In this document: one piece after another, positions 38,187 to 51,036 of the stretch
How the letters are laid out: each line of letters starts with the position of its first letter
How positions within the stretch are numbered: the stretch's first letter is position 1
NCBI GenBank assembly: GCA_008638375.1
Contig: CM018052.1
Coordinates: 25,947,071-26,011,070 of the forward strand
From: Nyssa sinensis
Taxonomy: Eukaryota; Streptophyta; Magnoliopsida; Cornales; Nyssaceae
Length of the DNA: 64,000 nt
Reading direction: 5' to 3'
Notes under the pieces: model-generated
What the model saw: the letters and a program-made list of their open reading frames with translations, nothing else
The model's database searches: none
What the model was told of the DNA's origin: nothing
Translations under genes and position numbers: made by a program

Positions 38187-38512
38187 ACTTCCACCCCGTT
38201 AGCAAATAACCTCCCGATTCAACAGGTGTTTGTGGCGTCTCTTATGCCGACAGAGACGACATATGCTTTAATCATGGGGCTCTGTTTTAAATTTAAAAAA
38301 GATTACGACTCAGTGGGATTAATGGCTGACAAAATTTCATGCATTTGTCGAACAACAAAGGATTCAATAATTTTGGTATAAATTGCAGCAGATCTGTTTT
38401 GAGATTAGCTAGCTCTGGAGTCTCTCTAATGTTTTCACCTTGAACTTTTTGCTTCTACCATATGTATGATTTATTACTGAAAGTTGCTAACCAGTAATGT
38501 CATGTGGTTGTT

Positions 38513-38518
38513 AATAAA
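38513..38518 (+). terminator. polyadenylation signal of the ATI3-like gene
   Basis: AATAAA lies 327 bp after the stop, in a T-rich 3'UTR context (TTGTTAATAAATTGATG). Confidence 0.5.
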
Positions 38519-40136
38519 TTGATGAGGCTATAGGTAAAACTATATTTAGATGAGACTTCAACAAGAAAATAGACAGTTTACTACCTGAAATCATATTATC
38601 ATTTTATATATAAATATATATATATAGATATATATATTTAGGTATATTGAAAATTTAATCATGAAAAGAAAATATAGAGAATATTTTTCTAGTATCTTGG
38701 TGGAAGGTTCAAATATGAGACAAGACAGCAAATGATTTTTATTAGTGAGTTTTGTAGCCAATATGGGCATTCTTAAGAGTTGAGCCTTTTTTAAACAATT
38801 CAGTTGGGTCACTTATACTCTCTCTTTTGAGATTTTTTCATTAGGGAGATTTGAGCATTATTTTATACAAGTCTTAGGCTGGGTTGCGTTTTGTAAGGAT
38901 TCAGAAAATCATAAAAGACAATTTGATAAATTATCAACATTTACTAAAGTCAGATGAGTAATTAATCAATGATGTATCAGAATAATTATGAAATTGACTA
39001 ACAAAACCTCAGTGTAATATTGTAAGGTTAAATTAGAATCTTAGTAAATTATTTGGGACTGGTGTGATTCATTGGACTATACAGTCAATTATAGGATGCA
39101 GATAATTATGAAAATACAAAAGTAGTGTCTTCTTGTAGTCGGGTAATGATTGGGACTAGGATTACATCATGATCGGTTGGTATTGCATACTTGTTATTGA
39201 TTCTTATGATGTGATTATCATTACTATTCTAATGCTTGAATATTGTATAATGTTATGATGAGATTGTCATTATTATTCTGGTACTGACTATCATTATAAG
39301 CTACTATGGTTATGTATTCTTGTACATTGAGATATCATGCATTGCATTGTATTATATTGCATTGCATGACAACTAATGTAGATTATATTGTGTACCTCTA
39401 TTATTGATTGGGCACACCTGAGTGGTGTAGGTAGATGATAGAACATATGAATAATGTATGGTGAGATCATGTTAGAGACCGAAATTATTTTGTGATGAGA
39501 TTATGTCTCCTTTCGGTTACGAATTGTAACCCCGTGCGGATGGTGGTGCATTGCTATCGGGTTAATAGCCCAAGAAGCATCAGGCTTTTTTGGGAGCCAT
39601 TAGGTGATTGAACTATGGATTGAGATAGATGACGTTGAAATTCGGATTGTTGTTTAAATCATACACGTTTACATTTCTGCATTGAGTATCATGGCATTGC
39701 ATGGACTGTATTGATAAGTATGGTAGATACTACTCGGACTTGTTATGTTGTGGATTACACCTGTTATCTATGTAATGGTGAAGTGATTATACGTTATTGA
39801 CTAGTTTTGTCATCGATCCGTATTGGATATCATTGTTCTAACTGATTTGAATAGGAAATGGAGATGCTTCGTGAGGTTTGTATATGTTGATACACTTTAT
39901 GTTTAATGTATATTGTATACCTTATCACTGCTATTATACTACGCGGAGTGGTGTCTTATTCTCTTGACTGTCGTGTCTATAGTTGTGATCTAGTTAATAA
40001 TATTGTTGTGTGCTTAGGATTGCATATTGGACATTATGGATTGTCCTCATCGAACTTGCATTAGTTTTTGCATGTTGTATGCTTGTATGTTTTGGAAAAT
40101 CTTACTGAGTGTTATGGCTTGCACCCCTATTGTTCA

Positions 40137-40425
40137 TGTAAAGACCCGGAAAATTTTTTTTTTTATATAAATTAATTTTCCTGTTCTTTAATTTAAGTAA
40201 TCGTTTTCATTTTATTTTATTTTTTTTTTTTGGAATGAAAAAAAAAAATTTTTTTTTTTTTTTATTTATTATTATTGTTATTATTATTATTATGTACATG
40301 TGATTAAATGTATGCATGTGATGTGTGTAATATATGTGTGAACATATATATATATATACATATTAAATTATTTAAATGTGTATGTATATGTGTGCACAAG
40401 TGAGTGTGTTTATTTAAGTATGTAA

Positions 40426-40468
<43 letters not shown>

Positions 40469-43135
40469 AGACAGATTGTGTGTGTACGGTTGTGTGTGTG
40501 GGTGTGTGTAGATTGAGTGTGTTACACTCAATGAGGAGTGGGGGATGGAGTGTGTGAGTAGAGTTGTGTGTGGCAGTGGGGTTGCCAGAGAGTGGGTCGG
40601 ATTTAGAGAGAGAGATATAGAGAGAAAATAAAGAGAGTGGTCTCGGGTGGAAAAGAAGAGAAGGAAAGAAAGAGAAAGAAGAGAGAAACAGAGAGAGAGA
40701 GAGTTCTAGACCGTGAAGGAGGAGAGGAGGCTCGAGGAGGAACCAGAAAGGTGGAAGTGGGCACGGCTAGAGAGAGAAACGGCCAAGAAAACTTGTAAGT
40801 GGGTCACTTCTGTTTCGATTTATTTTAGAGCATTTCAATTGATTTAAATTATAGAACCTTGTAGAGCATAGTGTGAGGATTAAAACACAACAAAAATGAT
40901 AGAAAACGGTTGAGAAATGAGGGAGAAAAATGGAGGTGCAGGTCACGGCCGTGGGGGAAAAATCTGGGTTTTCACCGTGATTGGAAGCTTCAAAACAATA
41001 TTAAAATGCTCCAAAAACGTTTTAAAATGGTTTGGGATTGAAAGGGGCATCAAAAACACCAAGAAAATCAAGTTTGAAAACTTGATTTTCCTGAAATTCC
41101 GGCGACGTCGCCGGAGAAGACGACCGGAGGTCGCCGGAACCCTACCGGAAAAGCGGGGGGGGAGATGGGCACTGTACGGGTCGGGTCGGGTCGGTTCGGG
41201 TCGGGTCGGGCTTGGGGCTGACCCGCCCCTGCCACGTGTCACCCCCTTGTTTTAAATTAAAAGGAGAGTGGGAGTGTTTGGCAACGGATGTATGAAATTA
41301 AAACTTTTAAATTAAAATAGGAACAGGGATATCCTATCCCAGTTCTGGATAAACCCTGTTTGGTTAACCTGATTTAGAATAACAAATTAAACTAGTTTTA
41401 ATTTGAACCTTTTATTGGAATTTGAACCCTTTGGATTTGAACCTTTGAATTTGAACCTTAACCTGAACTTTCGGAAATTACATTTAAACCCCTGAACTTT
41501 AGGGAAATTACAGTTAGACCCACCAGAATAAAATATTAATAAAATATAATTTAAATTAATTAATTAATTATTTAATTAAATTAATTTAATTAATTAAATA
41601 TTCAAAAACATCCCGGAGTCCAAATGGGACAAGTCATAGGTGTATTTTGACTATCTCGACCATTCTGAGACCAATGGTGAGGTCCGTTTTACGAGACGGG
41701 GTCCCGAAAAATAAAAGACACGTAGCAACATGTAAAATTACCAAAATACCCCTAACTTGAAACACTGTCAGACGAATTCCGAATTAGGTAAACAAATAGT
41801 GGAATTTTATTATCTCGAACATTCCGGACTCAACCGTGGAGTCCGATTTGTGAAAAGAGGTCACGAAATGTAAGGACCCGTGTAAAGTGCAAAATGACTG
41901 TTTTGCCCTTTTTGACCCAGATGCCCAAATTGAATTCTACGAAAGCCTAAACTTATTTTCTTCAACGTCCCGGATTCAACAGTAGAGTTTAATTTAGCAA
42001 AGTAGAAGCTTATAAGATAAAGACGTAAAATTTGATGAATACCGTAATTCAAGTGACGATTAAACTGAGTTTCATGTTATGAATTTTAGGGACACGGAAA
42101 GGCAAAGAGAAGGTGACCTGACCTTCAGTATTCTTACGGTGGTTTCACTTGACTACGAGTATACCTTTCCGGTTTGAGATCGATTACCAGGTACGATATA
42201 TTGTGCTAAGTAAGAAATAGAATTGAGATTAGGAATACTTGCTTTGCTGTGTAAATTGTTCACATGTTTGCCGGAGTGTTCACATGCTTACGTGTTATGT
42301 GCTATCTTGTTTAGTTGAATGATGATTATGAGTATATCGCATGTATTAACGTGGTGTGTGAATTATCTGCTTGAAGAACTGTCGATGTAATGAATTGTAC
42401 ACTTGAAAGCATATTTTATGTATGACTGAAATGTATCATTGGGATTGTATTATGACATGATGAGATTAGAGCATATTGGCATGGTGTGATTCCTTGGGCA
42501 TGGCGTGGGTAAGCACTTGGTGCTTTGCATTATGAGGGTGCAGATCCTGTGGTGAAAAACCCAAAATCGGCCATTAGGTACTTGCGAGCCTGACGGATTC
42601 CGGACCGTGAAGCGAGACATAAGTGGCGGTACTCATGCCAGCGGAGAATGACCGTATCATGAGACATGGGTGGCATAGAGTTGCATGGGTGTGTCATGCA
42701 TATTGCTCATATACTGTATACTGTCTATATACTGTCATCATGATATAGAATGCCATATAGAAATAACTGTACACTCGCACATGCCACGACCTTAGTTTTG
42801 TTTCTTGCATTAGCATTATATTGTACCAGCATGTTGAGCTGACCCCTTTAGTGGGGCAAACATTTCAGATGATGTTCCAGCTGTACGGGATATAGAGACG
42901 GTCTGATTGAGGGTATATTGGGTTCGATGGGCGCTTTTGATATTTTGTAAGGGCATAAGCCCGAGACTGTATTTCATTTTGAATATTGTGAACCAACGGA
43001 CCAGACTTCATGTATGTATTAGAACAGTGCACGGAATGTATGAGAATGTCATTGTTATCTTTCATTTCATTATTATTTTATTTCTTTTTGTCTCGTTACT
43101 CACGCCTCGGGTTCGCTGGAATTTGGGGCGTGACA
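40137..43135 (+). mobile_element. 3.0-kb solo LTR with perfect target duplication
   Basis: It begins TGTAAAGACCCGG and ends TTGGGGCGTGACA, and is flanked by GTTCA on both sides (40132-40136 and 43136-43140). The related element at 45209-46829 reads straight through at this point (GTTCATAGGAATGGCA), confirming the insertion. It contains microsatellites, a GA-rich stretch (40600-40705), GGGTC repeats (41177-41210) and three diverged repeats of roughly 110-120 bp (about 41640-42000). The open frame at 40917-41255 has an FRRRRRRRRPE tract and no recognisable domain, so I do not call a gene. Confidence 0.85.
41640..42005 (+). repeat. three diverged subrepeats in the 3.0-kb LTR
   Basis: The order TCTCGACCATTCTGAGACCAA, then GGTCCGTTTTACGAGA, recurs as TCTCGAACATTCCGGACTCAA with AGTCCGATTTGTGAAA, and as TTCAACGTCCCGGATTCAAC with AGTTTAATTTAGCAAA. 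Copies are strongly diverged, so the duplication is old. Confidence 0.6.
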
Positions 43136-43595
43136 GTTCATTGGAATGGCAGATACTGGACTAGTAGAGGATAACTATTGGAGCAGCACGAGATGTACAA
43201 AGACTTGAGTATCATTGGTTTCAGATAGTTGTATTCATTCATTATTTATTGTAAAAAGTGCTTGTACCATTCTTTGACATAATGTATATGTTGTATACTG
43301 ACCATTGGAGTTAGCTCTAAATTTCACATTGTTATACATTGTTGATGGATATTTTTGGTTTAGTTACACATTGTTGTGATCTATTTCATTTAATTCCGTT
43401 ATAGGACTTGAACAAGTCTAATCATGAGAACGAACTGAAATCAATTGTAGGGAAATTGTCTAAAGAAAAATCAACTCTAAAATGAATGGATTATATTAGA
43501 TTCACTCGACTAGATGATTAGTTTTAATCACCTATCTTCTTTGGGTCCCAATGACCCTTAGTTCGGTCCATCTGGGACCAGGGCATTACAGGTTG

Positions 43596-44153
43596 CTTTT
43601 TGAAGCTCATATTTAAGTGTAATATGTTAGAGTATTGATTAATTGATTATAATTCATATATTGTAATACCCATAAAAAAAAAAAAGAGTGAAGCTTTTTT
43701 TTTTTTTCCTTCCCTTAATTTTGTTATTCTATATATAAGCAATACTTATTATTATGTAGACTAAATAGAGATGAATGACAATTTATATAGCTGTCATTAT
43801 GATTATTTTGTAATTGATTTTTTTTAGACAAATGCTTGCTTACGAAAGAATAATTTAATATTTAAAACAAAAATTGCATTTAAAAAATTCAAACTAAAGA
43901 TAACCGTGGACAACTGCAATGGGTAGGTGTCGTCTGGCAACTGATAATATTAGGTAGACAGGAAAAAGAAAAAAATAAGTATTGTTGATCGTTGTAAATA
44001 TCAAAGCCTTAGAATGCATTTCCATCTTAATTCCTAACCCTAGGTGGGCATCCTAGAATTTATGGTCATGTTCGTGTCCCGTAAAATTTACCCTTATAGA
44101 AATATGTTATTCTTATGTTGGTGTTCGTGTTTATGTTCATGCTCATGTCAAAG

Positions 44154-44201
<48 letters not shown>

Positions 44202-45203
44202 AAAAAATTATTTATTAATCCAAACAAGACATCATCTACACTATATACAAAAGAAGGAATATTTTTTATTTTACAATTTTATTATTATGACAAACATACC
44301 CTCTAATTTTATTCATCCGATAAATCTGCACTATGATAAATTATATCATAAATAATTAAATACATATTATGAGTTGGAGTTATTATAGGCACCCAACTCT
44401 CCATAAATTTTATTGGCCATCTAATAACATTCTCTCACGGCAGACGGGAAAATTATGAATTCCTTTTGGGGAAACTTATTCACAGTAAAAGAAGGATATC
44501 ATAAATAATTTAATACATATTATGAGTTTGAGTTATCAGAGGCATCCAACTCTTCATAAATCATATTATCTTAGTGTAATCCAGATTTAGAGATGCTGAG
44601 AAAATCAAAGTCACGATGACATTAATGCTTTATGGCATCGGTAAGGTAAGAGAACTTGGCCTAGGCGGCTGGGATTGTGTTTGTGTAAATTATTAATTAC
44701 TAGTTTGTATGGAAAATATTATATAAAAACTAAATATAATAATACAATATTTTATTTTTATTTTTTAAAGTGTTTTGCACTTTTTTATTTCAAAAATGAC
44801 TTTTTGATTTTTTTTTAGGATTCTTAAAATATTATTTTAATTTTAGGATTTTTTTTTAAAAACTTTGGGATACCTGAATTTTTTCTTAATTTCAAAAATA
44901 TACATCCAATTCATTCATTATCTTTGGGATATTTAATACCTTTTTGTATTTCTAGAATATCCTTTTGATAGTTTTTTTACGATTCTCAGTATTTTATTAA
45001 AAATTCGTATGTTCATATTTTTTTTAAAGAATTACTTCCTTTAGTTTGCATTCACAAAAACTCCTTTAACACAAACGAAAGCTTTGAAAGACTTGTTCTA
45101 TTACAAGAAGGGACTGAAAGTTTTGAAAGTTGAGACACTGGGATGATTAGTTCAATTCAACATGGAAAGGTCATAATTCTTATATTCATTTATAGAAGGG
45201 AAC
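43596..45203. other. AT-rich intergenic DNA with a 153-bp-spaced direct repeat
   Basis: No gene is seen. A roughly 65-bp segment beginning ATATCATAAATAATT occurs at 44343 and 44496. A His-codon-like run on the minus strand near 44105-44150, next to an (AT)n tract, may be a Copia gag scrap but is too short to call. Confidence 0.5.
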
Positions 45204-45208
45204 TGTGT

Positions 45209-46829
45209 TGTAAGGACACCGAAAAATCATCGAAGAACAATTTGATAAATTGTCAGCATAGACTGAGGTTAGACAGGAAAATAATTGAAGAAGTGTCACA
45301 GAGACTGTGAAATCTGTTGATAAGTTGTTATTACTATGACACAACGAAGCTTAAATGAAATTTTGAGAATTTATTCAGGATTAGTGTGAGTCTCGGGGCT
45401 ACATAGTCATTTACAGGACGTAGATAAATATGAAAATAGAAATAAAAAATTTTTGGAAAAAGGACTATATATTTAGAATTAGAGTGTCAAAATTAGTTAA
45501 AGTGTCAATTTTGGTGTAATACTAAGATAGTTTATTATCGAACGTGTGTGCGCGCACAATTGGCCAACTGGCCACGTGGTGCCTCGAGAAGTGTGAGAAG
45601 CTTTTTCAAGAAGCTAAGTGGGATATTCTAGAATGTGGACACATGTCAACGTGAAGGTGGTTCAAAGGGTTTGATACGGTGTGTGAGGGTGCATGGTAGG
45701 GGGACTTGGATGGAGTGATGGGACACATCACTCCCATCACCCTTTTCCCTCTTTTCCTTTCCCTCACTTTTCTGAACTTCTCTCCCTCTCCCTCTCCCTC
45801 ATGCCAAAGCCTCTCTCTCTCTCTCTCCCCCTTTTCGAACTCCCTCTCTCTCCCTCCCATGGCCAACTATGTGGGGTGTGTGTGTGTTTGAAAGGTTGTG
45901 TGTGTGTGTGTGTGTCTGTGAGAGAAAAACTATGGGTGTGTGAGTTGATATGAGGAGTGTATATGTTTCTATGAGTGTGTGAGAAAGAGTGTGTATCGTG
46001 TATATGTGTGTATATATATCAGTGTGTGTTTGTGTGTGAGAAACACACTGTGAAGATGAAAATCAAGGGGAAGAATACCAAAGAAAGAAAATAATGGGTT
46101 GGACTGGGCTGGAACCTGCGCGAGGCAGGCATGGATGGCTTAACCGAAGCTTTCTCTCTCTCCTTGGATTTTCTTTCTCTAGATTGTTATATCACGGAAA
46201 CGGAGCCATGCCTTATTGATTATATTATCCATGACTGTGATTAGTGGGAGTTGTTATTGTGTGCTTGTGATGCATACTGAATATTAGGAATTCTCTTTTT
46301 CAAACTTGCATTAGTTTTTGCATGCTACTTGCTTGTGTGTTTTGAGAAACCTTACTAAGAGTTATGACTTATCCATGCTGTTCATAGGAATGGCATGTAT
46401 TGGCTTGATAAAAGATAGTTGCAAGAGCACTACATGATGGACCGAAGTCATTGTAGCATTCAGTTACTTTATTGTATTTAATCATTTATTTATCAAGGGT
46501 GCTTGTACCATTCAAACCACTCATGTGTATGAGATTTATATATATATATATATATATATGTTGAACTGTAGAGTGAGATTTGAACATTGCCATGATGTAC
46601 ACTGTTGATGGATGACTGGTATAGTTACTTCAATAGTAATCAATTTCATTTAATCCTGTTACGGGACTTGAATAAGTCTAATCATGGAACCGGACCGAAA
46701 CTAATTAAAAGGAATTAATTAAAGAAAAGGCCTATATTTTATACACTCAATTAGGATTGTTAGTACTATTACCTTCCGTTTAGGATCCCGATGATCCCGT
46801 AATCTGGCCCTTCAGGGTTCGAAGCGTGA
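45209..46829 (+). mobile_element. solo LTR-like element related to the split one at 38892-43590
   Basis: It starts TGTAAGGACACC and ends GAAGCGTGA, with TGTGT on both sides (45204-45208 and 46830-46834). It is 1621 bp with no coding capacity. It includes CT-rich and GT-rich microsatellites (about 45740-46010) and an AT run (46540-46559). Confidence 0.65.
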
Positions 46830-46834
46830 TGTGT

Positions 46835-48641
46835 GTACATGTCAGTTCGTTAGTTCGAGAAAAATGCATAAGTTGCTTATGAAAACACTAGATGGAATAG
46901 TTGTGAAGATGAAATTTTTGTTTGTGGTGCCTTTCTACTTCTTAATGCAAAATCAAGTACATAAGAATCCTTTCAGAAACAGAACACCAACTGCCAACAT
47001 GATAACTATTTATATTTACACACAAAATTAATTTTGAATCTTAATATTAACCGATCTATGCATTACTAAATGTTGGTGTATTTAATAGTTGTTAATTACA
47101 TTTTATATATAGTAATGAGTAAGTAGTTTCGCTCGTATAAAGTGCATGATGAGATAAACCTTATTTGGTGTTTGTTTAGATAGAATTTTCACTTGTAATT
47201 CCCTACTACAACCTTGTATCCAATTCCTTTATTCATTATGCATTTAAAGTTATCATATATTTTTTCTTAATTTATTTTAATATTATAAAATACTGATGAA
47301 TAACTAATTTTATTATTTAATTTATATCTTTTTATTAAAATAAAGTATAAATGGTTTTATTTTTATGTGATTATCATTTTTTATTATCTCTGTTTAATTT
47401 AGAAGTTATTTTTATTTTATTATATTTCAATTTTTTCTTATTCAATATAAATAAAATACTTTACCTAAATATATTTAATTTCACTTTCTTCTTTATGTTT
47501 ATCTTTCATTTTGTTTCAATGGTCAAAAAAGAAAAATTAAAAACCAAGTAAAAGTTAAAATGTGTGCACATAATTCTTAACAAATTCAGGGTTTAGAATC
47601 CTAAAAATATAAAAAATAGTGTAAAACAGAATTATTAGATTAGAAAAAAGTGTGATTAGATAATATGTATTTATTATTTAAAGAAAAATAAGAATATTTC
47701 AAGAAAGAGTAGAAAAAATACATAGACTTGAATATTTAAATAATAATTTTAAATTATTTTGTCTTGTAAATTTTAGAATCATAAAAGAAAAAGAAGTGTG
47801 TAAAACACATATAGTTAGAAAAAAATTAAAATAAAAAATAATAGAATTACTTTTTCCTTTAAGTTTAGAGTCTTAAAAGATTAATGAGCCAGTAGAATAA
47901 ATTTAAACAAATTTGACCAAAAAAGAAAGAAGAATGGGTAACCTTATAGATAAACTGTCTTTACCTAAATTTAGTTAATTTTCCTTTCTTTTTCATGTTC
48001 ATCTTTCTTTTTATTTCAATGGCTAAAAAAGAAAGAAAGAAAGAAAGAAAAAAAAAATATATATATATATATATATATGTAGTTAGAATAAGTGTATACA
48101 GTACTTAACAAATTTAAAATTATATATTTAAATGTATTTGTCATGGTTTAGAATCCAAAAAAGAGAGTAAAATTGTGTAAAATAAAATTATTAGATCAGA
48201 CAAAAAGAAAAAGAGAAAGGGTGTAATTAGATAATATGTATTTATTATTTAAGGAAAACATGAATATTTCAAGAAAGACTAGAAAAACAGACTTAAATAT
48301 TAAAGGGAAAAAATTTAAATTTTTTGCCTATAAATTTCAGAGCCGTAAAAGAAAAGAGGCGTATAAAAATAAGTAGTTAGGAAAAAATTTAAAATTAAAA
48401 TTAAAAAGTTGTAAAGTTATTTTTTTTCTTTTAAGTGTAGAATCTTAAAATATTAAGAAGTTTGTTTAAAAAAAAAAGGGATATGAGTAACCTTATAAAG
48501 TGGTGGAACCTTAAAAAAATATTCAAGTCTCTCTCTGAATTTTAAAATTCTAAAATACTAAGATGTATGTAAAATAAAATAAATTTAAAAATTTGTGACG
48601 TGGTATAAAATATATATATATATATATAATGTAATACTCGG

Positions 48642-48673
<32 letters not shown>

Positions 48674-48724
48674 CATGAGAAATATTATTACTGAATAAAA
48701 TAATATAATATTTATTGTTATTAA

Positions 48725-48758
<34 letters not shown>

Positions 48759-49802
48759 TAGATAGAGAATTGTGATAAGCACTATCAAAAAGTTTAGACT
48801 CCTTTTAAATTTAAATATCTACAAACCTAATAGAAAAATGAATTTTAAATTTAAAGAAAACCTACATATAGGAAAAATAGGAAAAAGAAAAGAAAAAGAA
48901 AGACATTCACGCACAAGCCATACAACAAGAGAAAGGAGGCTGGAAAAGAGAGAGAAGGGAAGAAAAGACAATCAAGATTTAACATCTTGATGTTTAAAGG
49001 CTTGATTATTGAGCGATCAATCATTAAAGTATGTTTTAGGATTAATTGATTAATTTTATTGTATAACCATGGTAATTACATAAAAAGAAAATAATAACTA
49101 ACTTAGTGGTGTTTTAACTCACGTGAATACCATCAATTATTGATATGTTTATACACACACACACACACATATATATATATATGAATCACAATGTATTTTG
49201 GAAAAGTTAGAAAGAGCTTTTGGGTTTGTCTTGTAGTTTATTTCGTCTTTTGTGAGAATTTTAATAAAAAATATGAAATTTGTTAATGCCTATACATGAA
49301 TATCAAAACAATAATGTTAGCAAATTGTATCACTTCTAGTATTTAATTAAAGTTCAAGTAAATATAAATTAAGAAAATTTTATTAATACATAAATAAAAT
49401 AGTTAATTTTAGAATTTCTTAGGTTAATCAAGAAAATATGTTTTAATGCTTTAAAAGAAAATAATAATAATAATAATTAAATAAATCACTACAAGAGGGG
49501 TGAATGAATTATTTCACTAGAGAAAATTATTTGAAAAGTTGTGATGTAGATATATGTATAGGCAGAATGATGTATGTATACATGCTATATGATGTTTTGT
49601 CTTTTAGTACAAGTGTGATAAGTTTGAAAAAAAATAGGTAAAAAATGCGAGAATTGAAAGAGTCCACCGAATGGTTAAAGTAAATGCATGAGTGTATTGT
49701 AGTATGTTTTTTAGTATATTATGTCCTATTATGCATGGAAGAGTGAAAAAAACTATTAGTGTGTATATATGGATAGTTAACTATTTTAATTACTTTTAGT
49801 AC
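46835..49802. other. AT-rich non-coding DNA
   Basis: Contains the 500-bp tandem duplication annotated separately, several (AT)n runs (48057-48078, 48611-48626, 48642-48666, 48728-48755) and (AC)n(AT)n at 49152-49182. No gene is recognised. Confidence 0.6.
47455..48500 (+). repeat. diverged tandem duplication, unit about 500 bp
   Basis: Three blocks recur in the same order about 500 bp apart. They are TTTACCTAAAT with TTTCAATGG and an AAAAAAGAAA run (47461 and 47961); TAGATAATATGTATTTATTA with ATATTTCAAGAAAGA (47656 and 48230); and AGAATCATAAAAGAAAAAGA-like with TTTAAGT and TAGA (47775 and 48340). Spacing differs through small indels. Confidence 0.7.
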
Positions 49803-50334
49803 TGATGCTGCACTTTTTGGCCCACGTGAGATCCAAGCTCGGCTCCCTGCGAAATACTCGAAACAGAAGATCAGAGGACCACCGGGTTGGCTCCGGCGGT
49901 AGCCGCTCCAATGCTTAAGTCAATAAACTGAATTGAAAGACTTGTAATGAAAGCCAAAATAATGAGCATGAAAATAAAGCGTACCTCTAGGGCTTGATTT
50001 ATAGGTAGTGGCATTCCTAAGTTGATTAGGATTTGGAGCCATGAAAGTAGGGATATCACCATCGGAGATAGCAGTTACCTTGTAGGATGTTGTATCAAAT
50101 AGAGATAACCATGAGTGACAGTTTCCATGTAGAAGATTGTTTTCTTATTCCCTGCTCGGTATACATTGAGGCGGTGATGAGCTGTATGGCCGAGCATGAG
50201 CTGAATGGCCGAGCATGAGCTGACTGGCCGAGCATGATCTGTATGGCCAAGCATGAGCTGTATGGTCGAGCATGAACTGTATCCGTAGGTACACGTGTCA
50301 AATGGTGACTGGTCTATCACATTGTGGTATATCA
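49803..50334 (-). repeat. 3' LTR of a minus-oriented Gypsy (Tat-like) element
   Basis: On the plus strand it starts TGATGCTGCA and ends TGGTATATCA, the reverse complement of the family ends. A TATAAAT box lies on the minus strand at about 49997-50003. The U3 part (about 50182-50284) has five to six copies of a roughly 20-bp GGCCGAGCATGAGCTGTAT unit. A purine tract adjoins at 50336-50355, so the internal region extends toward higher coordinates. The base run just outside is AGTAC (49798-49802); its partner was not found in the window. Confidence 0.85.
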
Positions 50335-50335
50335 G

Positions 50336-50355
50336 TTACTCCCCCCCCAAGCCTC
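50336..50355 (-). other. polypurine tract of the minus-oriented element
   Basis: On the minus strand the sequence is GAGGCTTGGGGGGGGAGTAA directly in front of the LTR. This fits the plus-strand priming site of an LTR retrotransposon. Confidence 0.75.
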
Positions 50356-50490
50356 AATTCTGTGAAATCTGTGCAGAGCTGAGGTTAGGATTTCTGAAGA
50401 GTCACGCGTACTTGTTGATTTATAATATACTGTCCTGCAACACTTGGAAATAAAACAGGGTTTTTATAAAAGTCGGTAGGGTGAGAAAGA

Positions 50491-51036
50491 TGGACCAGAC
50501 CTAAGGGTCTATACATTTAGATGAACCAAACCGAAGGGTTTGTACATTCGTTGAACCAGACCTAGGGGTCTGTACATTTGTTGGACCAGACCAAAGGGTT
50601 TGTACATTAAAATAGACCAGACATGAAGTCTGTACATTTAGATGGACCAGACATGAAGTTTGTACATTTTGATGGACCAGACATGGGGGTCTGTGCATTA
50701 AGATGGACCAGACCTGAGTCTGTGCATTAAGATGGACCAGACCTGGGGGTCTGTGCATTAAGATGGACTAGACCTGAGTCTGTGCATTAGGATGGACCAG
50801 ACTTAGGAGTCTGTGCATTAAGATGGACCAGACCTGAGTCTGTGCATTAGGATGGACCAGACCTGGGGGTCTGTGCATTAAGATGGACCAGACTTGAGAG
50901 TCTGTGCATTGAGAGGACCGAGCCTAAAGCACTTATAATGGATACAAGGCCTTAGAGGTCAATAAGATGGACCAGACCTGGGGGTCTGTACATTAAGATG
51001 GACCAGACTTGAGTCTGTGCATTAAGATGAACCAAA
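50491..51036 (-). repeat. hairpin-forming tandem array, about 17 units of 27-31 bp
   Basis: Consensus on the plus strand is GGACCAGACCTGGGGGTCTG followed by TGCATTAAGAT. Each unit holds a CAGACC/GGTCTG inverted repeat with a short loop. Some units change both arms together, as in CAAACCGAAGGGTTTG. An imperfect stretch at about 50912-50964 interrupts the series. It occupies the region between the captured gene fragments and the LTR. Confidence 0.85.

Larger units (their letters stand above)
38892..43590 (+). mobile_element. old LTR-like element split by a younger solo LTR
   Basis: The two outer parts (38892-40136 and 43141-43590) match 45209-46829 along their length. Examples are TGTAAGGA near the start, ACAATTTGATAAATT, the CTTACTGAGTGTTATGGCTT region, and GGACTTGAACAAGTCTAATCATG near the end. 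Without the insert it would be about 1.7 kb, close to the 1.62 kb of the second copy. It has no coding capacity. GGTTG occurs at 38882-38886 and 43591-43595 but is not adjacent to the TG end, so the target duplication is unclear. Confidence 0.65.

Noticed and set aside
40917..41255. 112-codon frame in the 3-kb LTR with FRRRRRRRRPE
   Set aside because: Low-complexity GC-rich and GGGTC repeat DNA within an LTR; no domain or conserved partner seen.
44105..44160. His-codon-rich stretch on the minus strand resembling the Copia gag HGHGHG tract
   Set aside because: Too short and low complexity; no other gag sequence adjoins.
45606..45953. Open frames over CT-rich and GT-rich sequence
   Set aside because: Driven by microsatellites inside a solo LTR.
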